Shown piece after piece: positions 9,601 to 17,882 of a stretch of DNA of 64,000 nt. Origin of the DNA: Arthrobacter gengyunqii. GTDB taxonomy: Bacteria; Actinomycetota; Actinomycetes; Actinomycetales; Micrococcaceae. The position numbers were made by a program, and so were the translations under genes. Within the stretch, counting starts at the first letter, position 1, and each line of letters begins with the position of its first letter. The notes beneath the pieces were generated by a model. The model saw only the letters and a program-made list of their open reading frames with translations, had not been told where the DNA came from and did no database searches. Location: assembly GCF_023022985.1 (NCBI RefSeq), contig NZ_CP095461.1:2604001-2668000 (forward strand). The letters run 5' to 3'.

Positions 9601-9781
9601 GCCGGGAGCCGGGGACAGATCCGTACAGGGCATAGCAAATGGCATCCAGGATGCTGGTTTTTCCCGCACCCGTGGGTCCGTTGAGCAGGAACAGTCCGTG
9701 GGCGCCGAGCTCATCGAAGTCGATGACCTGCCGGTCCGCGAAGGGACCGAAGGCCTGGATTTCAAGCCGGTGGATCCTCAC
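6689..9781 (-). CDS. sbcC: SbcC/Rad50-type exonuclease ATPase subunit
   Basis: This is the large subunit (1,030 residues) of the SbcCD nuclease, which cleaves DNA hairpins and processes double-strand ends. Walker A GPTGAGKT is at residues 35-42. A long coiled-coil arm follows, with the zinc hook CPVC near residues 536-539 at its tip. The C-terminal half carries the signature LSGGES and Walker B TLFVDEGFGSLD. The GTG start at 9781 overlaps the TGA of sbcD (GTGA), as expected for a coupled complex; a longer frame upstream exists but would add sequence unrelated to the family. A Thr/Asp-rich stretch (TEDTNTDADTDTHTG) interrupts the first coil arm and is encoded by low-complexity GT-rich DNA. Confidence 0.96.
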   Translation of the reverse strand: MRIHRLEIQAFGPFADRQVIDFDELGAHGLFLLNGPTGAGKTSILDAICYALYGSVPGSRQTSKRLRSDHAAPDTAPEVLCEFSSGDRRFEVVRTPAWDRPAKRGTGKTVVEQAKTTLRELVNGEWIQKTARNDEAGVEIRALMGMDKDQFTRVVMLPQGDFAAFLQADAASRSALLQKLFGTTRFENIEAQLKADLAVAERELNAARAESEHVMRRARDEMERWAEGTAEDTNTDADTDTHTGAGAVEGGEAGQVEEFRRLLAFRTAAARKEHTSLAAALREAEHTRQDVETRRSRGIAREQLERDEQAHAARRDEVEPVRSALERHLRAESLSGYVRAVDTAQERLRLREQAAVQAQAALLAHVQAAGFGLTDNMAAEGALAPALSVAEDRLTTELGAAEAALAEEERIGNLEATFQDASDRGDASRAAAAAAEAAGEELRAEESELTRELESLREQASRQESAQKDVLRARALTLAISEYAEATATAAASETEAARLRGIYQDRRQAWQDKLQRRLDQAAAELAGRLVDGQDCPVCGSCEHPAPAALPDGESAVTKQDEDDALRLTQAAESAYEAARMQAAEDGRSVAELRIQGGDGDLEAAKAQEEAAESELAAAAAAAAELDTAVARGAELSRKRNSLAEQEAAALVAAAQADEQRLSAQRQIADLSGRVEAARDGFATLAERVNCLAELRALIGAARRSLAELQTARDNAAEAADDLAARLEDSDFETVQDVRDALLEAGSAADAKLTVARYDQEGQRLALRREGEDSAAEVDADGEPLPVPEEEDLVLASDAAAAARTRLTDCSVQLGLLEASTKALQSYGLELAAAAERIRPLEERFDLLRSVTDTARGAGENGYKMTLSTYVLAARLEQVAAAATERLSAMSGGRYALVHSDSTAGNRKSGLGLHVTDAWTGQHRDTATLSGGESFMASLALALGLADVVQQEAGGVNIETLFVDEGFGSLDETSLEEVMDALEGLRDGGRVVGLVSHVAEMKQRIGAQLQITKGRNGSSVRFSAGNPVGV

Positions 9782-10941
9782 TGTGCCGCCTCCGATGCCT
9801 GGACCTTGGAAAGTACTTCGGCGAAGAGCTTCTTCTCCTGCTCGTCCGCCTGCCGGGACCGCACATGGTCCAGGAACCCGCAGCAAATCTCCAGGTCATC
9901 CGTGGCCTTGGCCAGCCGCTGGCTGTAGGTCTGGTTGGCAGTGCGCGGCCCGGACGCCGGATCAAACGCCAGCACCAGGGTGTCGGGGAAACGGGTCCGC
10001 AGCCGCTCCATGGCCTTGGCGGGACGTTCGTCATCCGTCAGGGTGACCTGGCAGTAGGCATCCTCGGCCTCGGTGAGGGACGGGTCCGCGAGCAGGTGCT
10101 CCAGCGTGCCCCGGAGGATCGCCAGCCGGCGCGGCGCCGGCCAGAGGACCGGTTCCACCGACACCAGACCCTCGCCGTCGAATTCCGCCAGCAGACCGCC
10201 CTTCTGCTGCCGCGCCTCTGAGAACGAGTACGGCAGCGGAGAGCCGCTGTAACGCACGGACGGGCTCAGCTCCTGCCGGCCGTGCAGATGCCCCAGGGCC
10301 GTGTAGGCAAATGAATCAAAGAGGTCCAACGGAACGGCGCCCACGCCACCCACGGTGAGGTCCCGTTCGCTGTCCGAGGTGATGCCGCCGCTGGCAAAGA
10401 CATGGGCCATGGCGACGGCAAGAACCGGGCGGCCTTCCGCAGCCCGGCGCTGAACATCTTCCCGGATTCGGCGGACGGCCTCGGCAACCACGGTTTCGTG
10501 GTGCGGCGTCTCGACGCCGAGTTCCGGTGCAGCCAGCCGCGGTTCAAGGTAGGGAATGCCGTAGACCGCCACCGGGATGCCCCCTGTTTCCAGCAGGACC
10601 GGTTCCGGAATTTCACTGATCCGGGTCCGCAGGTAGACGCCGCCGCGTTCAAAAATGCGGCTGCCGAAGCCGAGGCGGGCTGCGGAATCATGGTTGCCGC
10701 TGGAGAGGATCACCTTGGCGCCCGCGGCGGTGATGCGGTCCAAAGCAGAGTCCAGCAGGCGCACGACGTCGACTCCCGGCAGCGCGCGGTCGTACACATC
10801 TCCGGCGATCAGGACCGCATCCACCTCCCGCTCAGTGACCGTTTGGACCAGCCGGTCAATGAACTGCTGCTGGGCGCCGAGCATCCCCACGCCGTGGAAG
10901 GAGCGGCCCAAATGCCAATCGGAGGTGTGCAGTATTCGCAT
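9778..10941 (-). CDS. sbcD: SbcD/Mre11-type exonuclease subunit
   Basis: This 387-residue calcineurin-like phosphoesterase is the nuclease subunit of SbcCD. The metal-binding motifs are in order: SDWHLGR at the N-terminus, GDVYDR, GNHD, AMAHVF and GHLHGRQ. The chosen ATG at 10941 places MRILHTSDWHLG at the N-terminus, exactly as in the family. A longer open frame upstream is GC-driven and runs through the MIP gene. The gene precedes sbcC with a four-base overlap. Together they form an ATP-dependent dsDNA exonuclease and ssDNA endonuclease used in replication-fork repair. Confidence 0.97.
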   Translation of the reverse strand: MRILHTSDWHLGRSFHGVGMLGAQQQFIDRLVQTVTEREVDAVLIAGDVYDRALPGVDVVRLLDSALDRITAAGAKVILSSGNHDSAARLGFGSRIFERGGVYLRTRISEIPEPVLLETGGIPVAVYGIPYLEPRLAAPELGVETPHHETVVAEAVRRIREDVQRRAAEGRPVLAVAMAHVFASGGITSDSERDLTVGGVGAVPLDLFDSFAYTALGHLHGRQELSPSVRYSGSPLPYSFSEARQQKGGLLAEFDGEGLVSVEPVLWPAPRRLAILRGTLEHLLADPSLTEAEDAYCQVTLTDDERPAKAMERLRTRFPDTLVLAFDPASGPRTANQTYSQRLAKATDDLEICCGFLDHVRSRQADEQEKKLFAEVLSKVQASEAAQ

Positions 10942-10997
10942 ACCAACAAAACTACATCGCGGCGCCGACACTCTCCGGACACCCGTGACATGACAAC

Positions 10998-11043
10998 GCC
11001 CACCCCCTGATCGCGCCGTCGAACGGCGGAAGGGGGCGGGCGT
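10998..11043. terminator. imperfect nested hairpin, possible terminator of the MIP gene
   Basis: A 12-base arm (CGCCCACCCCCT) pairs with its complement at one mismatch, enclosing a second CGCCG/CGGCG stem. It lies between the end of the MIP channel gene and the start of sbcD, both on the minus strand. No clear U-run follows, so the terminator role is tentative. Confidence 0.35.
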
Positions 11044-11098
11044 AAGGATGTCCAAACGGCGGGGCGGAGAAGGTGTCCCGCCCTGATGGGTGCCTGGC

Positions 11099-12112
11099 TT
11101 AGTGCCGAGCGGTGCCCGGACGGCCGCCGTCGTCGTCGCCGTCAAAGAACCCGCGGGCGTCGTCCTTGTTCTCCCGCGACATCGGATTCGGCGCCGCGGC
11201 TGATGCGCCCGCAGACGTTCCCGTTCCGGCGCCGGCCGGGTGCTGGGTCTTGACCTCCTCAACGCCGGCGTCATCAACACCACCGGCGTCGGTGTCCGCC
11301 GGCAGATCCGCGTCTTCGTCGGTGTCGTCGCCGCGCTGTGCATCGGAAACGCTCAGGTCGGTGCTGCGGTAGATCAGCCCGGCGATCAAAGCACCCAGAA
11401 CCGGAGCTGCCCAGAACAACCACAGCTGTTCAAGGGACTCGCCGCCGGCAAAAATGGCTGCGGCCGTGGAACGGGCCGGGTTAAGTGAGCCTCCGGTCAT
11501 CGGGGACAGGATGCTGAGCAGGACCGCGTAGGTCACACCGACGGCGAAGGCCGCTGAAACAGCGGGAATCCGTCGGACGGTGGCACCCAGGAACACAGCA
11601 ACCAGCAGTGCGGTGGCGACCACTTCAGCAAGCAATGCGCTGGCGAGCGGGAAGCCCAGCTGGTAATCGGTACCGTAGCCGTTGGCCAGCACACTGAAGA
11701 TCTGGCGGGTGTCCGTCAGCTCAGGATGGCCCTGAAAGAGGACCCACAGGATGAGGTAGGCCAGAAGTGCACCGATGAGCTGTGCCACGACATAGACGGG
11801 AAGTGCTTTCCACGAGGTGCGGCCTGCGGCAGCGCTGCCCAGGCTGATGGCCGGGTTGAAGTGCCCTCCGGAAACGTAGCCGAAGGCGACCATGGCGGCG
11901 GCCGCGGCGAGCCCTACGCCCAGCGGGGAAGAGACCCCGCCGGTTCCGCTGAAGATCGCCACGGCTGTTGCGAAGACCAGCAGAAACGATCCCACACCCT
12001 CCGCGACGCTGCGGCCCAGCAGCCCGTAACTATGCAGCCGTTTGCGGGGTGCGGTATGGGCGGCGGGTTCTGCAGCGCGCGCGCCTCCGGCGGAGATGGG
12101 CTCGGGATTCAT
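11099..12112 (-). CDS. MIP family aquaporin/glyceroporin-like channel
   Basis: This 337-residue channel of the major intrinsic protein family passes water or small neutral solutes across the cytoplasmic membrane. Both half-helix NPA motifs are seen (HFNPAISLG and SLNPARSTA) within six membrane segments spanning about residues 35-245. The last 90 residues form an acidic, Asp/Gly/Ala-rich hydrophilic tail, which is longer than usual. The second NPA is followed by Arg, the normal selectivity residue. The ATG at 12112 is preceded by GAGGA 11 bases away. The gene is transcribed away from the ADP-ribosylglycohydrolase gene across a 133-bp gap. Confidence 0.9.
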   Translation of the reverse strand: MNPEPISAGGARAAEPAAHTAPRKRLHSYGLLGRSVAEGVGSFLLVFATAVAIFSGTGGVSSPLGVGLAAAAAMVAFGYVSGGHFNPAISLGSAAAGRTSWKALPVYVVAQLIGALLAYLILWVLFQGHPELTDTRQIFSVLANGYGTDYQLGFPLASALLAEVVATALLVAVFLGATVRRIPAVSAAFAVGVTYAVLLSILSPMTGGSLNPARSTAAAIFAGGESLEQLWLFWAAPVLGALIAGLIYRSTDLSVSDAQRGDDTDEDADLPADTDAGGVDDAGVEEVKTQHPAGAGTGTSAGASAAAPNPMSRENKDDARGFFDGDDDGGRPGTARH

Positions 12113-12245
12113 TGGCAAAGGTGTCCTCTTCCTCGTTGGTGGAACTCAGCTTGCTTTGCATCAGGCAAACCCATACAGCTTTCCATTTCCTGCTGTGAAC
12201 TTGCTGAAGACTCGCTGAGGCCTGCACGCTCGATATGCTGGAACG

Positions 12246-13364
12246 GTGAGCCTTAACCCTGAACATTCCTCTGTCCCTGACCCTTCCCCCAGCGGGTCCG
12301 GCGCGGCCTCCTCCCATCTTGCGCGCAATGGCCAGTCAGGAAAAGTGCTGGGCTGCCTGCTGGGCGGCGCCTTGGGTGATGCGCTGGGCTATGCCGTTGA
12401 GTTTTCCCGCCTGCCGGAGATCCGCAGCTCCTTCGGTCCCGACGGGCTCCGGGACTTCGCCGTCCTGCCGGCACCTGTTCCGTTTTCGGATGACACCCAG
12501 ATGACCCTGTACACACTCGACGGGCTGCTGGAGGCGCTGGAATGGGCCAATGCCGGACTGGGCGCCGATGAGACAGCCTGCCTGTGGCTGGCATACCTGC
12601 GCTGGTTGAAGACGCAGGGCGTGGCCCTGGATCCGGGTGCTCCCAGCCCGCCGGCCCGGTGGATTGACGACCAGGCCGTGCTGCACCACCGCCGCGCCCC
12701 GGGCAGCGCATGCCTGTCCGGACTCTCGGGACCGGACATGGGCACCAAGTTCCGGCCGGTCAACCCGGATTCCAAGGGATGCGGAACGGTGATGCGTTCT
12801 GCACCCTTTGGCTTGCTCCCCTATGTGGAGACCGAAATGGTGTACCGGCTCAGCGAAGACGCGGCGGCGCTCACGCACGGGCATCCGTCCGCCCTGCACA
12901 GCGCGGCTGTGTTCTCCACCCTGATCCACGATCTTCTGGACCCGAAAGCTTCCCTGCAGAACGCCGCCGGGGCGGCACTGGAACGGGCCGCTAAAAGCGG
13001 AGTGCCCGAACTGGCCGAGCGGCTGACCGCCGCCGTGTCGCTGGCGGGCTCCGGCCCGGTTCCCCCCGAGGAGCTGACCAGTGCCCTGGGCGAGGGCTGG
13101 GTGGCTGAAGAGGCGCTGGCCATCGGCCTGTATGCGGCCCTGGCGACGGCGTCAGCCGACACGCCGCAGGAACACTTCCGTGCCGCCTTGGCGCTGGCCG
13201 TGAACCACGACGGCGACAGCGACTCCACCGGGTCCGTGACCGGCAACATTCTGGGCACGCTGCATGGCACCGAAGCACTGCCGGAGGAGTGGCTGGCCGC
13301 CCTGGAGGGCCGGGATGTCATTGAGGAGCTGGCGCGGCAGTTCACCGCGGCCACTGCGGGCTAA
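12246..13364 (+). CDS. ADP-ribosylglycohydrolase (DraG/ARH) family protein
   Basis: This 372-residue protein is predicted to remove ADP-ribose from proteins or small molecules using two metal ions. The family motifs are clear: GGALGDALGYAVEF near residues 40-53, the metal-binding FSDDTQM near 80-86, and the C-terminal HDGDSDSTGS at 321-330. The first 30 residues are Ser/Pro-rich and outside the domain. The start is GTG with only a weak GGAACG ribosome site, so an internal start is possible. Its stop codon overlaps the convergent exonuclease gene by four bases. No ADP-ribosyltransferase gene is visible nearby, so its target is unknown. Confidence 0.92.
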   Translation: MSLNPEHSSVPDPSPSGSGAASSHLARNGQSGKVLGCLLGGALGDALGYAVEFSRLPEIRSSFGPDGLRDFAVLPAPVPFSDDTQMTLYTLDGLLEALEWANAGLGADETACLWLAYLRWLKTQGVALDPGAPSPPARWIDDQAVLHHRRAPGSACLSGLSGPDMGTKFRPVNPDSKGCGTVMRSAPFGLLPYVETEMVYRLSEDAAALTHGHPSALHSAAVFSTLIHDLLDPKASLQNAAGAALERAAKSGVPELAERLTAAVSLAGSGPVPPEELTSALGEGWVAEEALAIGLYAALATASADTPQEHFRAALALAVNHDGDSDSTGSVTGNILGTLHGTEALPEEWLAALEGRDVIEELARQFTAATAG

Positions 13365-14377
13365 GCCTGCCGGAGCGTTCCGGGCCAGGTCCCGTCGATC
13401 ATCTGCAGGAACTCCGGCTCGGAGAGCACCTCGATGCGCTGGCCCTTGCCGTGCAGGTCCAGGACCCGGCGCGCCTTGCCCGTCAGGACACCGTTGCGCA
13501 GGTCCCCCGCCTCGAAACCGTCGCCCATCACCAGCACGGTGGTGGCACGGGTGACGTTGGACGCGGGCTTGGCGCCGAGATCGGCGGCACGGTTCTTTGC
13601 CGACTGCCGGGACATGCCGAGGTTTCCGCTGAACACCACGGTTTGTCCGTACAGCGGGTGGCTGGTGTCAGCAAGCAGGTTGGGCGGCGGGTTCTCGCCC
13701 TCGGCAGGCCAGCCCGTCCATCCAGTGGCGGCAGCTTTGGCTTCCGTGCCGGTTCCGCGTTCCAGCGCCGCCCGGGTTGCCTTGGAGAGAGCGTCGATAC
13801 CGGGGATGTAGGCAGGCAGCCGGGACGGAACCATGCCCTGCACTGCAAAGAAGCCGGGCATGTCCGCGGCGCCGGTGCGGCGGACTATGTCCAGCATGAT
13901 GCCCGCGCACGCGCGGGCGTCCTCCACGGCGTCGTGGTGATTCTGCAGCGGAACTCCGGCGGCCTCGGCCGCGAACGGCAGGGAATGCGACACCAGGGAA
14001 TAGGTCCGCCGGGAGTGCACCACGGAGCAGGTGTAGTCATAGGCCGGTCCGGGCAGGTCGGAGACCTCCAGCGCGGACCGGATCACGCCCATGTCGAAGG
14101 CTGCATTGTGGGCCACCAGCAGGTCCCCGCCGATGAACGCACCGATCTCCGGAAACAGATCGCCGAACCGCGGGGCACCGGCCACCATCCGGGCTTCGAT
14201 CCCGTGGATGCGGGTATTGCGGGGATCGAAATAGTCATGGCCGGCGGGCGGCCGCATCAGCCAGGACGCTTCATCGACAACCATGCCGTCGCGCACCTTG
14301 ACCAGTCCCACTGAACAGGGCGAACCCCGGAATCCGTTGGCCGTTTCGAAGTCAATGGCCGTGAATTCAATTCCCAC
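13361..14377 (-). CDS. DnaQ-like 3'-5' exonuclease with C-terminal BRCT domain
   Basis: This 338-residue protein joins an RNase-T/DnaQ exonuclease domain (about residues 3-175) to a BRCT-like domain (about 240-335). The exonuclease acids are in AIDFETAN and AHNAAFDMGV, and the last motif HHDAVEDA marks the DEDDh class. The BRCT part starts at GQTVVFSGNLG, like that of DNA ligases and other DNA polymerase III epsilon-like proteins. It may proofread or trim DNA ends during repair; it is not the main DnaQ by context. The stop overlaps the convergent ADP-ribosylglycohydrolase gene by four bases. Confidence 0.9.
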   Translation of the reverse strand: MGIEFTAIDFETANGFRGSPCSVGLVKVRDGMVVDEASWLMRPPAGHDYFDPRNTRIHGIEARMVAGAPRFGDLFPEIGAFIGGDLLVAHNAAFDMGVIRSALEVSDLPGPAYDYTCSVVHSRRTYSLVSHSLPFAAEAAGVPLQNHHDAVEDARACAGIMLDIVRRTGAADMPGFFAVQGMVPSRLPAYIPGIDALSKATRAALERGTGTEAKAAATGWTGWPAEGENPPPNLLADTSHPLYGQTVVFSGNLGMSRQSAKNRAADLGAKPASNVTRATTVLVMGDGFEAGDLRNGVLTGKARRVLDLHGKGQRIEVLSEPEFLQMIDGTWPGTLRQA

Positions 14378-14485
14378 GCGGTGTTCGGTTCCTTAGTTCT
14401 TAGCAAGCGGGTTCGATGCAAGCGAGTTCTGAGCAGGCATAAGGGGGGGCGGTCCGGCGATAAAGCGGTGCGGCAGGTTCTCGGC

Positions 14486-15184
14486 CTATTCGCCGTCGAC
14501 CGGCTGGACCGGAGGGGCTGCCTTCTTGCGGCGGTGCGAGCGGACCTTGCTGATAACGAACCACACCGCAACCACGAGGCAGGCAACAATAACGATCTTC
14601 TGGAAGACCCCTGCGTATTCCTCGACGATGTGCCAGCTTTCACCGAGGTAATAGCCCGAAAACACGAAGATCGAGTTCCAGATCAGGCTGCCCGCAGTTG
14701 TCAGGCCCAGGAACTTCCAGACGGGCATCCGTTCAATGCCGGCGGGAATGGAGATGAGGCTTCGGAAAATGGGGATCATCCGGCCAAAGAACACTGCCTT
14801 GTAGCCGTGGCGGTTGAACCAGGCTTCCACCTTGTCCACGTCCTCGAGATCCACCAGCGGCACCTTGGACACGAGCCGCCGCATGCGGTCCCGTCCCAGC
14901 CAAGCCCCGAGCAGGTACAGGGCCAGGGCGCCGACGACCGAGCCCATCGTTGTCCAGATCAGGGCCGCGATCAGCGAGAAGTTGCCCTGGCTGGCGGCGA
15001 ACCCTGCCAGCGGCAGGATTACCTCGCTGGGCAGTGGCGGAAAGAGATTTTCAAGGGCGATGGCCAAGCCTGCGCCCGGGGCACCGATGGCCTCCATGAC
15101 GCTTACGGCCCAGTCGGCGACCCCTCCCAGCGCCGATCCGTCGGTATTGGCGGTGGCAACTGAGGCAAGGATCTGTGTAGTCAT
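14486..15184 (-). CDS. DedA family membrane protein
   Basis: This 232-residue membrane protein belongs to the DedA/SNARE-associated (VTT) family, whose members flip polyprenyl-phosphate or phospholipids across the membrane. The family motif region ENLFPPLPSEVILPLAG is present near residues 45-61, as is the conserved FGRMIPIFRSLISIPAG. Four to five hydrophobic segments and an Arg/Lys-rich C-terminal tail are visible. The start ATG follows a GAATTGGGG stretch with weak ribosome-site character. It is a single gene between rdgB and the exonuclease, in the usual actinobacterial order. Confidence 0.93.
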   Translation of the reverse strand: MTTQILASVATANTDGSALGGVADWAVSVMEAIGAPGAGLAIALENLFPPLPSEVILPLAGFAASQGNFSLIAALIWTTMGSVVGALALYLLGAWLGRDRMRRLVSKVPLVDLEDVDKVEAWFNRHGYKAVFFGRMIPIFRSLISIPAGIERMPVWKFLGLTTAGSLIWNSIFVFSGYYLGESWHIVEEYAGVFQKIVIVACLVVAVWFVISKVRSHRRKKAAPPVQPVDGE

Positions 15185-15276
15185 ATTGACCCCAATTCTG
15201 CCTTACGGAGGGGCCGCGGTGAAAACCCGACACCGCTTTAGGCGTCAAACGGGCGGTTTTCAGGGGTCCGGCGGGG

Positions 15277-15320
15277 TGCTGCGGGAGCCGGCTGATTTCC
15301 GCCGCACGGACCCCGCAGCA
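15277..15320. terminator. hairpin downstream of rdgB
   Basis: A 9-bp perfect stem (TGCTGCGGG and its complement) encloses a GC-rich 26-base loop, just past the rdgB stop on the minus strand. It may end the rph-rdgB transcript. No U-run follows, so a Rho-dependent or simple 3'-protecting role is equally possible. Confidence 0.35.
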
Positions 15321-15334
15321 TGCTCCGGATCTGC

Positions 15335-15967
15335 TCAGGCCAGGGCCTCCACGATGGCCGGGAGCAGCGCCCGGAACGCCTGTCCCCGGTGGCTGATGGC
15401 GTTTTTCTCCTCCGGGGAGAGTTCGGCGCAGCTGCGGTCGAAACCCTCCGGGCGCAGGATCGGGTCGTAACCAAATCCGCCGTTTCCGCGCGGCACTGTG
15501 AGAAGCGTCCCACGCAGTTCCGCCCGCTCCACCACGGTGTGTCCTCCGGGCAGCGCCAGCGCAGCGGCGCAGACGAAGGCCGCACCCCTGTGCTCGTCCG
15601 CGATGTCCGCCAGTTGAGCCAGCAGGAGGTCCAGGTTGGCGGCATCATCCCCGTGCCGGCCGGACCAGCGGGCGGAGAAAATGCCGGGGGCTCCGCCCAG
15701 GACGTCCACGGCCAGCCCGGAGTCGTCGGCAATGGCCGCCAGCCCGGTTGCTTCAGCCACCGCGCGGGCTTTGAGCAGCGAGTTGGCTTCGAAGGTCACG
15801 CCGGTTTCGGGCACGTCCGGAACGCCTGCCGTGGCGGCGTCAATGACCTGGGTGTCGACGTCGAGCCCCTCGATCCGTCCGCGCAGCAGTTCGCGCAGTT
15901 CCCGCAGCTTGCCGGGGTTCCGGGTGGCCAGGACCAGCCTGGCGCCCGCAGGAACGCCGGTGCTCAT
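15335..15967 (-). CDS. rdgB: RdgB/HAM1 non-canonical purine NTP pyrophosphatase
   Basis: This 210-residue enzyme hydrolyses dITP, ITP and XTP to monophosphates, keeping deaminated purines out of DNA and RNA. The signature [16 protein letters not shown] is near the N-terminus, followed by the conserved [18 protein letters not shown], the catalytic [12 protein letters not shown] and the GFGYDPI loop. Its ATG overlaps the TGA of rph by four bases, so the two are translationally coupled. The rph-rdgB pair is conserved in Actinobacteria. Confidence 0.97.
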   Translation of the reverse strand: MSTGVPAGARLVLATRNPGKLRELRELLRGRIEGLDVDTQVIDAATAGVPDVPETGVTFEANSLLKARAVAEATGLAAIADDSGLAVDVLGGAPGIFSARWSGRHGDDAANLDLLLAQLADIADEHRGAAFVCAAALALPGGHTVVERAELRGTLLTVPRGNGGFGYDPILRPEGFDRSCAELSPEEKNAISHRGQAFRALLPAIVEALA

Positions 15968-16758
15968 GCGTTGTCCCCGAGCGACTCCCCCAGCGTCGTC
16001 CGCTGGATTTCCGCCAGCTCCGAGGTGCCCAGCAGGGCCAGGTCCAGCAGGGCGTTCAGCTCGTCGCGGTCAAACGGCGCTCCTTCAGCAGTGCCCTGCA
16101 CCTCTACGAACTTGCCGGATCCGGTCACCACCACGTTCATGTCGGTTTCCGCACGGACGTCTTCAACGTAGGGCAGGTCCAGCATCGGCACGCCGTCGAT
16201 AATGCCGACGCTGATGGCCGCCACCGTGTCCACCAGCGGGTTCGCGTTGCGGGCAATGAGCTTGTTGTCCTTGGCCCAGGCGAGGGCGTCGGCGAGGGCC
16301 ACGTAGGCGCCGGTGATGGCGGCGGTGCGGGTTCCGCCGTCGGCCTGCAGCACGTCGCAGTCCAGGACAATTGTGTTCTCGCCGAGGGCCTTGGTATCGA
16401 TGATCGAGCGCAGCGAGCGGCCGATCAGCCGGGAAATCTCATGCGTGCGTCCGCCGAGCTTGCCCTTGACCGACTCGCGGGCGTTGCGGGTGTTCGTGGC
16501 CCGGGGCAGCATGGCGTACTCCGCCGTGACCCATCCCGTGCCTTCGCCTTTCAGCCAGCGCGGCACCCCGGGAGTGAAAGAGGCGGTGCACAGCACCTTG
16601 GTGTTGCCGAACTCGATCAGTGCCGAGCCCTCCGCCTGCTTGGACCAGCCGCGGGTAATGGTGATGTCGCGCAGCTGGTCAGGGGTGCGGCCATCAGAGC
16701 GGACGACGGCGGTGCCTGCGGAGGGCGTGGAGGAAGGATTGTGTGCGGCTGTAGTCAT
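15964..16758 (-). CDS. rph: ribonuclease PH
   Basis: This 264-residue phosphorolytic 3'-5' exoribonuclease trims tRNA 3' ends and helps degrade structured RNA. The family body starts at [19 protein letters not shown] near residue 20 and includes NTRNARE, the phosphate-binding [16 protein letters not shown] and the catalytic [14 protein letters not shown]. The first 19 residues (Thr/Ala/Ser-rich) are a short extension. The stop overlaps the start of rdgB. A 116-bp gap upstream probably holds the promoter. Confidence 0.97.
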   Translation of the reverse strand: MTTAAHNPSSTPSAGTAVVRSDGRTPDQLRDITITRGWSKQAEGSALIEFGNTKVLCTASFTPGVPRWLKGEGTGWVTAEYAMLPRATNTRNARESVKGKLGGRTHEISRLIGRSLRSIIDTKALGENTIVLDCDVLQADGGTRTAAITGAYVALADALAWAKDNKLIARNANPLVDTVAAISVGIIDGVPMLDLPYVEDVRAETDMNVVVTGSGKFVEVQGTAEGAPFDRDELNALLDLALLGTSELAEIQRTTLGESLGDNA

Positions 16759-16874
16759 GCGCCCAGTCTATCGGCCGGCGCCGTCCGGACCGGCAGCGCT
16801 GACCCTTGCCTGTTTGCGAAGGATCTATCAGGCAGGACGGTACGCCGTGATTATTGCCGGATGTACACGGCTGA

Positions 16875-17129
16875 CTACTGTTTCAGCCGGCTGCGGACGC
16901 CCGCGGCTTCACCGGATTCGATTACTGACTCATCGGGCGAAGCCTCTGCTCCCGACACGTCGATGGAGGGCGGGTCAGGCAGGCTGGCAAGCTTCTTCAC
17001 CGGAGCCGGCGTTTCACGGCCCAGCTTTCCGTCGATGGTGACACGCAGCCGCGCAGCCGAAATATCCCGGCCCAGCTCGGCCAGGAATTCAGCTGCCTCG
17101 TTACGGCTCAGCTTGTGCGTTTCGCTCAT
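16875..17129 (-). CDS. small uncharacterised protein, partner of the upstream membrane protein
   Basis: This 84-residue soluble protein was not recognised. Residues 5-25 look helical (KLSRNEAAEFLAELGRDIS), and a short conserved-looking block RVTIDGKLGRETPAPVKKLA follows. The C-terminal 35 residues are acidic and probably disordered. The ATG at 17129 lies inside the end of the upstream gene, giving a 29-base overlap in a different frame, with GAGGA five bases upstream inside that gene. This is strong evidence for a real, coupled pair. It is not an obvious toxin or antitoxin, although a small soluble partner of a membrane protein is compatible with several regulatory roles. Confidence 0.65.
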   Translation of the reverse strand: MSETHKLSRNEAAEFLAELGRDISAARLRVTIDGKLGRETPAPVKKLASLPDPPSIDVSGAEASPDESVIESGEAAGVRSRLKQ

Positions 17130-17697
17130 TGCCGTCCTCTCGGTCGCCGGTGTCGGTCCCATTGTGCTCCTCCGTGCCTGCCTCGTCCATAACCCGCTGG
17201 TACGCCGCCAGGTAGTCATCGCCGATGATGCCCTGAGCGGCCATGGTCTGGAGCGTACTTGACGCCGTGTCCATGGTCTCCTCAGCCTGAGCGGCGCTTG
17301 ATGCTGCCGTCGGACGCCATGCCGGGTCCAGCAGTGTCAGATCCTCATCATCGACCTTGCCGGCCGCAGTGAGCCGATCCAGCATCTTGAATCCAAGGTC
17401 CTGCCGCTTGACCTGGTCGGACAGAGAAGCGTCCAGGGCCCACTGGACCCTCTTCCACCATTCTGCCCGGTCATCGGCCCGGCGGCGCTCAGCCATGGCC
17501 TTTCGGTTATCCTCAGACTGCTTTTCCGTATTGATCCTCTGCCGGCGAACCGAGGCCAGCCCGATCCACAACGTAACCCCAGCGCCAATCAGGACGGCCA
17601 ACGGACTCAAGGCAGCGGCGATTTCCCACCACGCCGGATCGGCACGGGCTAGTTCCGCCGCTTGACTGGCGATCTGTTCAAGCTGTTCCTCATCCAT
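17101..17697 (-). CDS. single-pass membrane protein of unknown function
   Basis: This 198-residue protein has a short acidic N-terminus, one hydrophobic segment (about residues 26-48, EIAAALSPLAVLIGAGVTLW) and a cytoplasmic part. That part starts with a charged helix or coiled coil (residues 49-85, many Arg/Lys/Glu) containing RADDRAEWWKRVQWALD. The C-terminal 25 residues are Asp/Glu/Gly-rich. Single-pass proteins with this layout occur scattered in actinobacterial genomes without a known role. It overlaps the small downstream gene by 29 bases. It sits alone between the rph-rdgB and murI-MBL groups, which suggests an inserted accessory pair. Confidence 0.75.
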   Translation of the reverse strand: MDEEQLEQIASQAAELARADPAWWEIAAALSPLAVLIGAGVTLWIGLASVRRQRINTEKQSEDNRKAMAERRRADDRAEWWKRVQWALDASLSDQVKRQDLGFKMLDRLTAAGKVDDEDLTLLDPAWRPTAASSAAQAEETMDTASSTLQTMAAQGIIGDDYLAAYQRVMDEAGTEEHNGTDTGDREDGNERNAQAEP

Positions 17698-17882
17698 TGC
17701 CGGTCAGCCTAGCTGCGTTCCTGCCCGATACGGGTCAGCGCCGCACCCGCACTGCGCATGCCTCTCAGCGCCGCGATTCGATCGGCCGATACTCCTTCTG
17801 AGCCCAGGCGGCCCCGGCCTTAATTCTGCCGCCTTCCACCCCGGCGGTACCTGTTCGATGAAGCCGGCCACGGCAGCGGGCA

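Noticed and set aside
17698..17882. tRNA gene in the gap between the orphan pair and the MBL gene
   Set aside because: No cloverleaf with GTTCGA-type T-loop and paired acceptor stem could be formed.
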